A DNA stretch of 64,000 nucleotides from Thecaphora thlaspeos (lineage: Eukaryota; Basidiomycota; Ustilaginomycetes; Urocystidales; Glomosporiaceae), in NCBI GenBank assembly GCA_900291925.1, contig UWYS01000004.1, positions 434,001-498,000 on the forward strand, read 5' to 3'. Made by a program: the position numbers and the translations under genes. Below the pieces are notes generated by a model. That model was not told the DNA's origin. It did not search any database and saw only the letters and a list, made by a program, of their open reading frames with translations. This document shows positions 1 to 9,757 of the stretch, piece by piece. How positions within the stretch are numbered: the stretch's first letter is position 1; each line of letters starts with the position of its first letter.

Positions 1-1317
1 CCGATCCGGAAGAACCTGAGGTGGGGCAGCGGCAAAACGTCGCTCAGCAGACCGATGGGAAGCGTCAGCCCGCTGGCCCGTCCTTTCCCCAGGCCCAACG
101 GAAGCCCGACGCAAGCGTCCTCGAGGCCCGCGATGGAGACGGCACGGGTGCTTCAGTTCCCAGCCAGAGATACGCCGTTACAGCCACCAGGTCTGGCTGA
201 GTCAGCCAACGGCACGAGCCCCTTGATGGCGTCTGTGTCGGCATCGGCATCGGCGCCCCCGGACCTCAACGTTACCTCGAGCCTTGAGGGGCTTCAGAGG
301 CCGATGATGGGTGCGCCTCAGCCCAGCAACGGTGCGCCCGCACTTGGTCTGCTCAAGGAGGAATTCAGGATCGATGCACTCCCGTCCGATGTGGTGGAGC
401 CGCAGGAGAAGGGGCCCGTCGCTCCTCAAAGTCGCTCCGAGAATGGTCACCACGCGGATCTGGCGCGCTCGACCGGGACCACGAGTCCTGGGACGCCACC
501 ACTCCACCCGACGACGAGCGGATCATCCACTGCAGTTCTGAAGGTGGAACGGGCGGCTCCATCTGCCGAGGAGCTGGCACGGATCGACGCGCGGACGCCG
601 CCGAACTCTGTCTCTACCCATCGAGAGGCGGCGACATCAGCGACCGGACAGGCTGGCGACCAGTCTCAGCCATCCCTTCCGGCTTCGGACGCTGCGCTCG
701 TCAAGCCGGCACCCGCATCGCCTGATGTGAAGGGCCAGGTCCCGACTGCTGTGATGTCTGCCCGTACTTCCACTCAATCGTCTCCCTCGTCCAACGAGCT
801 CTCCCTTCAGCGACGAGTGTCAGGGCGGGCTCGGAAGGCGCCGGAGATGGCAGCGGGCCAGATTTCGTACAAGGGGAGTTTGGTCAAGCTAGCCGCTCAG
901 CGTGCCAAGGGGTCCAAGAAGGTCGATTTGCCCACTTCCCGCTCCGCGACCTCCACGCCACAGCGAAGCCCGCCTTCCTCCAAGGACCAGCAGCCGGCCT
1001 TTCCAAGCGGCCCAGCGAGGACTGACGATCGGACGCCAGAAGCGGCGCTGTACGCACCGGTGCATAACTCCGATCCGGGTTTTGCGGCGGGAAAGGCTCA
1101 AAATGGGCTGTCACCTGCACGGGTTCTCCATGCCGCTCTCGCCGATCCGCATCACGACGACGGCGACGGAATGTCGCGTCCGCAGGGAGCCGCTCTTACG
1201 TCAACGGCTCTCATTCCGGGCGACACCAAGCCCGACCAGAGCGTCACCCATAACGTCACCTCCAAGCACCTCGCCTCTCACGCCTCTCTGGATAGCTTGC
1301 ACGTCGAGCGCAACTGA
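1..1317 (+). CDS. 3' part of an unrecognised Ser/Pro-rich protein, cut by the window edge
   Basis: The last roughly 420-440 codons of a plus-strand gene end at the TGA at 1315-1317. The protein is rich in Ser, Pro, Ala and Thr and looks disordered throughout. The only more ordered-looking segment is a basic patch at about 830-945, containing SGRARKAPEMA and YKGSLVKLAAQRAKGSKK. No domain was recognised. This frame is open to the first base of the window. The first roughly 190 bases are also open in frame 3 with a more charged, protein-like composition (DPEEPEVGQRQN), so a splice junction near 190 is possible and the upstream exon structure is unresolved. The first in-frame ATG is at 55, but nothing shows that it is the real start. 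Confidence 0.5.
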   Translation, partial: PIRKNLRWGSGKTSLSRPMGSVSPLARPFPRPNGSPTQASSRPAMETARVLQFPARDTPLQPPGLAESANGTSPLMASVSASASAPPDLNVTSSLEGLQRPMMGAPQPSNGAPALGLLKEEFRIDALPSDVVEPQEKGPVAPQSRSENGHHADLARSTGTTSPGTPPLHPTTSGSSTAVLKVERAAPSAEELARIDARTPPNSVSTHREAATSATGQAGDQSQPSLPASDAALVKPAPASPDVKGQVPTAVMSARTSTQSSPSSNELSLQRRVSGRARKAPEMAAGQISYKGSLVKLAAQRAKGSKKVDLPTSRSATSTPQRSPPSSKDQQPAFPSGPARTDDRTPEAALYAPVHNSDPGFAAGKAQNGLSPARVLHAALADPHHDDGDGMSRPQGAALTSTALIPGDTKPDQSVTHNVTSKHLASHASLDSLHVERN

Positions 1318-1816
1318 AGCTTCTGCCTCCTGGCGACAGGTGGCTCTAGGCAGACAATGTGTCAACATCTGTCTTTCCGTCCGGATATCAAGTCTGCTTA
1401 CTCATTGTCTCATCCCTGCGTAGCCCTCTCCTCTCTCCCCCCTTTCCCCTCTTCCCCTCGCTCTCTCGTCTTGTATTTTTACTACCACGACCTCACATCC
1501 TCACCACAATCCTGTCGTCCAGCCGCCCCATAAACACAGCAGCACGGCATGCCTTGCACGGCCAACGGCGCTCGTAGGAACTCAACCCGATGATACATCA
1601 TTGCCGCCAACGCACTCTGCCTCTTGCGGCTAGCAAAGCGCAGGCAACGTGTCCTCACCGCATCCGACAGCAGGACATGCCTTGCAGCGGCAAGAGTCGG
1701 TGAGTTGGCTTCTTTGTGCGCACAAGGGGTTCACAGGGCTCAATACTGGACGTTGTCATTCCGTTTCTCAGCCGGCCGCCTGGCGTCCTGGCGTACTGGA
1801 ACAAACAGCTAGCTAG
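1318..1816. other. convergent intergenic region
   Basis: This 499-base gap lies between the 3' end of the partial gene and the 3' end of HRD1, which face each other. It is pyrimidine-rich at about 1420-1520 and contains only short unsupported frames. It most likely holds the two 3' UTRs. Confidence 0.6.
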
Positions 1817-4639
1817 CTACGCAGCGTTGAGCCCCTCGGTCGGCGCCTTGCCCTTCCCGTTGCCGCTGCCGTTGCCGCCGCTAATGTCGCGGCTCTGATC
1901 CTGGAAGGGATCGATGGAGAGGACCCTGGTCAATTGCTCGATGAGGCCCGACACGTCGGCCTGGACCTGGCCCAGGATGCGCACGTACTCCTCTAATCCG
2001 GCCCTAGAGCCCTGCGCCATCGTGTTTAGCTGGTCGTCCGATAGAGTCTCGAGGTTGCGCAGAGGCGAGCGTGATGAGGCTGATGCTGCTGAATGGGGGA
2101 GGAGATCGTAGGGCAGGGAGGGAACGTGGATCGTTTCAAAGTGCGGGATCCGTGAGGGGTCGAACAGAGGGATGAGGCGCGGCATCGTCGCGTTCTGTGT
2201 TGACGGAGCAGGCGGCGAAGATGGGGTGCTGGAGAAGGAGGCGGGTCCTTCGTCGACCTTGAGCAACGTCGGGCTGGTGCTAGTGCTGGCGTGGCTCGAA
2301 CCACCGCTCTTCTTCTGCAGAGCGTCCAGCCAGCTGTTGAGCTTGGCGGCGTCGTCTTGTGCTCGAGCCGCTTCGTCGACCTCGTCTTCGTCTAGGTCGT
2401 CCCCGTCCTCGCCATCGGTGTTAACGTTTCCTACTGCTGACATCGTGGCGCCTCTTCCGTTGACGCCGTTCTGTGAGCCCTTGCCCGTCTCGATGGGCTC
2501 TTTGGCTTTTGCCTCCTTTTTGCGCTTCGTTTTGTTTCCGAACGAGAGGTTGGGCTTGGACCATGCCATCTCGAGCGTCTCTGGCGCGGGGGCGACCCAC
2601 AGACCGCCGTCGGGATCAGCGTGCGGGAGGTACGACTGGGAGAGGCTCGAACGGCCAAAGGCAGAGGCGGGACCTCGCACGGGACGGGGCGACGTTGCAA
2701 GAGCCGCTGCTGCCACGTTGCGAGACGTGGACGCCGAGGTGTTTGCTCCCTGCCCCATCGCGGCGAAGGACGGTGACGACGACGTTGATGCTGCCTTGGG
2801 AGCCTGCGTTGGTTCCGTACGTGGCGTGCGGCGGCCGCCTTGACGACCAGTGCCTCGTCGTGTCGAAGCGTTGCTCCTTTCCTCCCTGACGCGGCGAGCA
2901 TCGCTTTGTATGCGTTGCAGGAACTCTTGCAGGCGCCTGTCGAATGCACGAGGGCCGTCTGCGGCCTCGGCTCGGACATCGGGATTGCCGGTGGGATCCG
3001 GGTTGGCAGGTGGCTCGGTGGGTGCAGGTTCCCCAGCCTGAGGTCCCGCTGCAGGAAGTGGTGGGCCGCCGTTCGGTGCCGCTGCTGTGTTGCTAGACTC
3101 CTCCAAAACCGACCGACGGCAAGTCGGACAGCTCTGCTGCCGTTCGAGCCAGGACCGCAGGCAGTGGAAGTGGAAGATGTGCCCGCACGGCAGCCGCTTT
3201 GGCGTCGTGTTGAGGCCGCCGTTCGAATTGGCCGGCGCTGGCGAGGGGCCGTCGGCGTCCTGGATGACCATATCCTCTCGGCAGATGATGCAGGTCCCGT
3301 CGCTCATGGCCCGCATATCGCTGGAGGTGGCGTCAGGATAGCGCGAGTCCATGTTTTTGGTGGCCGCTCGATATCGGACCAGGTCACGGACCTTGCTGGC
3401 GCATGAGCGTCCCGTCACGTAAAGGTCGCGGATCTGGCTGAGGGGCAGGCCGTACCAGCTGGTCAGGAGGATGAAGAAGGAGAGGTGGGTGGCCAGCTTG
3501 AGGACGTCGTTGCAGAGGTCGACGTAGAAGATGTACATGCTCTTGGCCTCCCATGGTTCGTCGGATTGTAGGTCCTGGCAGTTGATGATGTACTTGGCGA
3601 TTGTGGACCAAAGCGAGATCATCAGGGTGATAAACTGTCCTCAAACATGCGGTCAAGACGTCAGCATTGCTGAGCTCAGGAAGATCGTGAGGCGGCAGTG
3701 GTCAGAGTACATGGATCCACTTACCTCGCTAGCGAACAGTATCATGATGCCAACCTTGGTCTTCTTGTAGAGCAGCAGCTCGACCACAAACCCAACGAGG
3801 AACAGGTCTACCGCCAGCAGCGTCCAGAGGATCGAAATCATCCGCACATGGAAGAGTCTCGAGACCGAGGGCGACTGCTCCATCTGCATATCGTGGCGGG
3901 AACGGCAGAGAAGATGTCAGAAGAAAGGCGGGTGAGCATCGAAGGCGGATTCGAGACTCAGATGCGAGGCAGTAAAAGAGTAGGCGACATCACTCACGAA
4001 CTCAACACGATCTCCGCTGAGCCAATGGAACGCTTTGAGAAAGAGCAGCGTCCCGAAGAGGAGCACGAAGCTGACGTCGAAGTCGTCCCGAAAGATGGCC
4101 ATGGCCAGCAGCGTATCAACCAACGAGTACCATGACCGCTCGTAGAGGTGCTGCGGGTGATCCGAGAAGCGGGAGAAGACAATTGTTGTGCGTCTGTGCG
4201 TCAGCTACCAGCGTGAGGTGTGCGTGGAGTGTGCGAAAGCCTCCCTAGCTCACCTCGACCTCAATTGCCCTCAGCTGCCCAAAGAAGATCTTCTGTACGA
4301 CCCTGCCAAAGACGAGCGTCATGAACAGGGCAAAGTTGAGGAGGACCTGGGCAGAAGTGAAAGAGAGCGAAAGAGCGTCGAATTATGATGTCAGCGTTGG
4401 AGTGACTGAGCGGGCGTCGCACCACAGTCGAGCATCACATCGTGTAAATGCGGGTGGGTTGCTTCGTCGATACTCACGAGCATGCAGCCATTGCTTCTCC
4501 CTAGCCAGACAGTGGCGGCGTAGAAGTTGGATCTCTCGCGGAAAGCTCGGAATACGACGCTGGCGGCCGCAACCGACGAGGCGAGGCCGTACAGCGTGAT
4601 CCTCTCGGGCGTGATGGCCGCCGTCGCCGCGGGTGGCAT
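1817..4639 (-). CDS. hrd1: HRD1/synoviolin ER-associated degradation E3 ubiquitin ligase
   Basis: This is a membrane-embedded RING E3 ligase of the ER that forms the core of the ERAD-L/M retrotranslocation complex with Hrd3, Der1 and Ubc7. Five exons keep phase: 4478-4639, 4254-4346, 3998-4150, 3725-3883 and 1817-3634, giving 794 residues. The N-terminal third is hydrophobic and follows the Hrd1 family: FFGQLRAIEVEHLYERSWY, then IFRDDFDVSF, then FLKAFHWLSGDRVEF. LQSDEPWEAKSMYIFY and the signature NMDSRYPDA follow. The RING-H2 reads CIIC, then LPCGHIFHFHC, then CPTCR, and a roughly 25-residue Ser/Asn/Pro-rich loop lies between the first CIIC pair and LPCGH. The long tail is disordered, Pro/Ser/Asp-rich, and ends in a short amphipathic segment. 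The start at 4639 was chosen because it is the first ATG in frame with the transmembrane exons. Identity is firm; the exact start is likely. Confidence 0.95.
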
Positions 4640-5287
4640 CTTGAAGGAGTGCGGTGCGTTGGACGTAGTCCGACTGCAAGCCTTCGTGTGGCCGAGACCC
4701 GGCAGCAGCTGCGGCGGCTGATCCGTCCGTGCTCAGCTCGTCTGCCGTTGGTGGCGAGAGCCGCCTACAGCAAGCCTGCCTCCGAGCAGCGACTGTTTGC
4801 GACAATCACGCCTACGCCGGTGTAGGTGGGAAGGATGTCTTGTCGCCGAGGCAGTAAAGGAGCCGAAGAGGCCAGCTCTTGAGGGGTTGCGGCACACGAG
4901 TATTCAGCGCTCGCGGCCAGCAGAGAGAGAGAGAGAGAGAAGGCACAATGAACAGGTGAGAGAGGAAGTAGGACCGATAGTAGGCAGGAAGAAAGCAGGG
5001 AGAGAGGGGGAGGGAGAGGGAGAGAAGGAGAGAGATGGAGACACAAGGCAACCTGCCTACGAGCTACTACACTATTGTGGGACGGGCCTGTGTGGCCGCC
5101 CCACCCTTCGTCTTGCTGTCGCCGCTGCCCCACAACGCGAGCCGTGCGCCTCGCTGGCGGGCTGGCGGCCTCCACGTCACAGACGCTGTCCCGCCCTTTG
5201 CCACTTTTTTTTCCCCTCGACTTTCTCCTCACCTTTCTTCCTTCCACCTCCTCGACGACACACCAACTGCCATCCTGACTCTGTAGG
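4640..5287. promoter_or_regulatory. divergent promoter region of HRD1 and the RNase P subunit gene
   Basis: This is a 648-base gap between two genes transcribed away from each other. It contains a GA microsatellite at about 4921-4941 and a purine-rich stretch at about 4978-5045. A pyrimidine-rich tract at about 5200-5255 lies just ahead of the plus-strand start. No specific regulatory motif can be named. Confidence 0.5.
4921..4941. repeat. GA dinucleotide microsatellite
   Basis: About ten consecutive GA units lie in the shared upstream region of HRD1 and the downstream plus-strand gene, followed about 40 bases later by an imperfect purine tract. Confidence 0.85.
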
Positions 5288-6075
5288 ATGAGCTCGCAAC
5301 GAGCGGTGAGTAGCAAGACCCGCTGCAAGCTCAAAACTCACTGTGTAAGCAGCTATACTGAACACCTCACTCGCGGCCCCCATCCCTCCTTGGCAATGCA
5401 ACACAGGCAAAGAGCAGCTCCGCGTCCGGAACAGCCGGGTCGGCCAAGCAGGTCCTCGCGCAGGCCGCAAACAACCTTCAGGCCTTGCACCAGGAGCAGG
5501 TGGCCCGAGCCACATCCCTGGCCCTGCCCAATCTCTCGGCACAGCATTCCGACTCGTTTCTCCAGCTCGCATCGTTTGCCGCCGCTCCGGGAACGGCGGT
5601 CGCGCCTTCCCTTCGCCATCGCAGGACCCTCTGGGGCGATGAGGTGCCCAACATCACCCATTCTCATCAGCCAAACGTTCGACTGCAGAATTCGGCGCCT
5701 CGACCGACGCCCAAAGCAGCCAGCGAGGTGCTTCCGGACTGGTACAATCTGCACAACAGGCGATGCCCGAGGTGCCGCCTCCCACTGATCCCAGGCGTCA
5801 ATAGCCTCCGATATGCGCAAAGTGGCAAGCCTAGGGAGAATCGCAGGGCGACGCAAGACTCTGGAGAATCGGCGACTATGGTCTGCGGTCTCTGCGAGCC
5901 GCTGCACTATCGCGGACTGGCGCACCCGACAAGAACAGCAGCGAAGCGTCCAGATCGGAGACGCCGCAAAGCGATAACTAATGGCACAGCGGGACCTGCT
6001 CTGTATGACACTACCATGCGGGACAAGGCGGCGGAAGCGGCGGCATCATCGACATCTTCACCGTCGTCGTCTTGA
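5288..6075 (+). CDS. Rpp21/Rpr2/Snm1-family RNase P/MRP protein subunit
   Basis: This is a putative zinc-binding protein subunit of nuclear RNase P and/or RNase MRP, which act in tRNA 5' maturation and pre-rRNA processing. Two exons: 5288-5305 (six codons) and 5407-6075, joined by a GTGAGT donor and an ACACAG acceptor, giving 228 residues. The family is recognised from the pattern LPDWYNLHNRRCPRCR, then LPLIPGVNS, then, about 40 residues on, MVCGLCEPLHYR. That is the two paired CXXC motifs of the Rpr2 domain with the conserved LIPG between them. The N-terminal half contains a helical stretch (KQVLAQAANNLQAL and LARATSLAL-like residues) typical of Rpp21. The linker between the cysteine pairs is longer and more basic than in animal Rpp21. 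The sequence alone does not decide between Rpr2 (RNase P) and Snm1 (RNase MRP). Confidence 0.8.
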
Positions 6076-6562
6076 AGACCGCTATATTGGCACGCAGCGC
6101 CGTCCCCCCGCGGATCCTCCTTTGTACTTGTAATTTCCGCTTCCTACCACAACCTGTATACTACTTAGCGCTGAACTGATAGCCTTCGATACAGAGGACG
6201 ACGATGTCTGCGCTCAAAATGACTCTGGCCAGGCTCCTGCGCCGTGGAAGTCGTTCCAGCTGCGGTTCTGTCGATGCTTACTGGGCGGGGCCGAAAAGCG
6301 GACCGACCTCAGCTGGACCCTCGCCCGCGGATTTCTTCTGGAAGGAACGTGGAAAGCGTTGAGGCACGCTGCGCCGGAATTCGGACCTTGCTCTGATTCG
6401 TCAGCCCCCGTCGGGGCCGGCAAGGACCGAGCGCCCCACGTCGGCCCGCCCACTTTCCTTGCTCGAACTTGCCACTCACCCACCACCTTCCTTTCTCGCG
6501 ACCAACACACCACATTCAAGCGCAACACACCCGCCCCTTCTCACAACAGACACATCTCAATC
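6076..6562. other. intergenic region upstream of MIX17
   Basis: This 487-base gap lies between two plus-strand genes and presumably holds the 3' UTR of the RNase P subunit and the MIX17 promoter. The last 100 bases are C/A/T-rich (repeated CACAC and CACCC), as expected of a leader just ahead of a start codon. Nothing else was recognised. Confidence 0.55.
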
Positions 6563-7296
6563 ATGCCTCGCTCTTCTCGATCCTCCGGCGGCTCCCGCGC
6601 AGCTCCCTCGGGCTCCCGCGGTGCCCACACCATGGCCAGCAACCGCCCTGCCGCCTACTCTGCCCCGCCCCCGGCCGCCGTCCCCGCTCATCCTCAGCAG
6701 CACGCTGCGCCCGCCGCCCAGTCGGCTGGTCCCGGTCTCTTCGGTCAGGTACGTCTCGCCGGTCATTAGACGCTCATCATGGGAAAGAAGTGGACCGAGG
6801 CTCGGGCCGTTTCGCAGCGCAGGCCTTCTTGCTGATACGTTCTCTCGCTCTATGTCCTGTCGCTCTCCTGGTTCCCTCCGCCCTCAGATGGCCTCCACTG
6901 CCGCCGGTGTCGCGGTTGGTTCGACCATGGGCCACGGACTCTCCAGCATGCTTTTCGGCGGACGGTCTGAGCCCGCCGCCGAGGCGTCCCAGGCCCCTCA
7001 GGCTTCCCATGGCCAGAGCCAGGCGTACTCCCAGCAGCAGAACGCTGCTCCTAGCTGCGAGATCCAGAGCCGCGACTTCATCAAGTGCCTCGAGAGCAGT
7101 GAGTTCACATACAGTCTCATAGGCAGCGAGGAACACAAGACTTTTAAAGTTTCTCTTCCTTCGAAGCTAGGCCGCAGCACTGATGCTCATCTCCTCCCCC
7201 TCTGTCCCTTGATCCGATGCAGCCAACGACATGAACTCGTGCTCCTACTACCTCGAGCAGCTCAAGGCGTGCCAGGCTGCTGCTCGCCCCTATTAA
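6563..7296 (+). CDS. MIX17: MIX17/CHCHD2-type twin CX9C mitochondrial protein
   Basis: This is a small coiled-coil-helix-coiled-coil-helix protein of the mitochondrial intermembrane space, in the CHCHD2/CHCHD10/Mix17 family, whose members affect respiration and cristae. Three exons: 6563-6748, 6888-7098 and 7223-7296, giving 156 residues. The N-terminal 60 residues are Arg/Ser/Ala/Pro-rich without acidic residues, consistent with a targeting region. The middle carries the family's hydrophobic Gly/Ala segment (STAAGVAVGSTMGHGLSSML). The C-terminus has two exact CX9C motifs, CEIQSRDFIKC and CSYYLEQLKAC, the substrate pattern for Mia40 oxidation. The second intron splits the region between the two CX9C helices. 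The phases and the cysteine spacing make the model secure. Confidence 0.93.
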
Positions 7297-9757
7297 GCGT
7301 GAGCACCTTCTCGGCCTCTCGCGACATGCTCCTGGACTGCAAATCGGTGTAGAGACGCCCCAAGGATACGGTCACCGTGTGAAATAGCAAATCACGCCAG
7401 TCATCACCACTCTCTTAAATCAATCATCGGCCAGCCTTAGCGCCAGTCTGACTCTGGGATAGATACAACGCCAGCCGCTGACAGCGGCCTCCGTCCGATG
7501 ACGTATGTGCCTCTCTTTCAACGAGGCAGATGGACTTGTCAACCCAGCGCTGCGGCGCGAAACACCGGGCTTCCGACAGGATCCGGGTCTCTTCGCCCAT
7601 CTCTGCAGGGATTGCGGTCGCCTGTAGACCGTCGTGTCCTCTCTGTCTTCAGAGCGAGATCGCTGCTGTGCTACCGGACAATCAGACCGTCGCTTGTAGG
7701 CAGCTCCGGGCCGAGACGCTCTCATCCTCGCCAACGGCCACCTTAAATGCTGAGGATGTGGGATACCGCATTCATTCCTATGATTAATTTTTTTTGCTGA
7801 TTCTTGTCTCTTTTCGTCTCAGGACGATGATCTCCATACGATTGACCGAGGGTGAACTGTCAGTCAGGGCAACCCTGACAGCCAGCTTACGCCCACTACA
7901 AGCGGCTGCCGGCAGCAAAAGAGCAAGGCGACACGACGTCTAGCGACAGCCTCTCGGTATTTTGCCTGGTCAACGCTGCGTCCAGCCCAGCTGGCTCACA
8001 GCAGCATCGGTAACGAACCACACGCATCTGTCCTTGATATCCCCCATACGAGTGGTCCGGTCCGACGGCGCGTGTAGAGCCGGGACGGCCCATGACCTAG
8101 TCCCCTACCCGTTCCGATACCTCATTAGAAGGGCAGGCAAGTACGGACCAAACGTCACCGAGCGTTGCGACGTGTTACGACAGAAGGGGGCTCTAAGGGA
8201 GAGATCAGAGCCTTGGAGACTGTAGCACGAGACAGGGGTCGGAAGACGGAAGGAGAACGGCTTGACCTCCGGCACCGAGCCACATTTGAAGATGCGAACA
8301 GAGACGTCTGCTCTGCCCAAAGTCTACGAGTTGCCTGCGAGGGAGCGAAAGAGTTGGTGAGGATGCGAGAGAAGCTCCGAGATGGACAGCAACCGCAGGG
8401 TTGATCGGTACGCTATGTGTGAATGAAGAGTGTGATATGACCGGCAGTCATCGACCCTTTCACTACACAGCACGTATGCGCCCCGATTGATGTCTTTTTG
8501 TCCTTGTATGCTCTCATAAGCTCATCTCCGGGGGCATGGCGATGGCCGCCCGGCAGCCAGTGCTGCGAGTGCTGTGTCCCGATCCGAAGGGGATGTCTGA
8601 TTATCGGGCAACGAGGATCCGAGGCTGGCTGCTGGCTGGCTGGCGTGAGGGTCCGCCTCGCGAATTCCAAGGCGCCCGAGCGCCGAAGTAGGGACAGCGC
8701 GGATCCCCAGGGGAAAAGCGGGGGCCAGGCCAAGCCATGAGGGGGACAGCGCCTAGCTGATGGTGCCGCCTGCACGAACCCACGGCATCGCTCCTCCATT
8801 GGCACCACCCGACGCCGCGACCTTACATCGTTCCACCACGTCCTTTTCCTCCTCGTCGCCGCTGCCGCCATCGCTGTCAGAGCTGGCGGTCCACCACCTC
8901 ACGGCCGTCTCGCGCTACGCCTTTCTTTGCGTCTCTGCCGACATTCGCCTCAACACGCAACCGCCGACATCCTCCCTTCCACCCACCTACCCTCGCTCCT
9001 TCCCCGCTCGCCTCTCTTTGCCTCCCTCTTTGGTACACCCGCGCTTGCACGCATAAGACAAAGTCGAAGCTCGACGGCGCCCACCCTTCTGGTCTGCCCT
9101 CCTCACACGGCAGTTCCGTGCCATCTCGGGCGGCCTCGCGATACCTCTGGCGCTGTCGCCCTCCTACCCAACCTTGCTCAATCTTGGTCCTTGTACTCCC
9201 GTCTAGACGTCCAGACAAGCGAGAATCAAGCATCCTCGTCCAGCTGTGCTCGTCTCGCTTGCCTTTTCCGGCATTTATTCGATCCACCACGACTTCTCTC
9301 ACCCCTCTTACACCTTTTTACATTGGGCCGGGAAGAGCACGTCGACGCTCGAAGCAACGTCGTTAAGCTACAGCTCCTTGTCCCTCGCCGCTCCTTATCA
9401 ACCGACTGTTGACGCATCCAGCACAGCAAGGACCACCCTGCTTTCGACGCAGCACAGCGCTTCTCTGAAGCTAGCCGTCCCTCCTCGCACCGATCGTCAC
9501 GAGTCGACTCCCGCAGCGCAGCTCCCACCCTTTCCTCCCAGCGCTCGTCGATTCCCTGCTCTGCTCGGCAGCTTCCACTTCCTGTCTCCTCCAACCTCGC
9601 CGTCACGCTTCTGATGCCACGCCGCTGAACAAATACAGGCAAACGCAACGTGTTGTATGCTCTTCTGATCGCGGGTCTTTCGTTCCAGCCTTGTCCCGAG
9701 CAGCGGCAGTTCCGTCCTCATAGGAAAGGACGTGTAGGCCCAAGCAACAGGCCCACT
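7297..9757. other. 2.5 kb gene-free region with a long pyrimidine-rich leader before the Zds gene
   Basis: No frame in this stretch resembles a known protein, and the open frames present are short and mutually overlapping. The first 1.4 kb is of mixed composition, with one short T tract at about 7789-7795. From about 8760 to 9750 the plus strand is strikingly C/T-rich. This is typical of fungal transcription start regions and long 5' leaders, so much of it may be the promoter and leader of the Zds-type gene at 9758. An in-frame upstream ATG at 9650 would only add a 36-codon extension. Confidence 0.5.
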
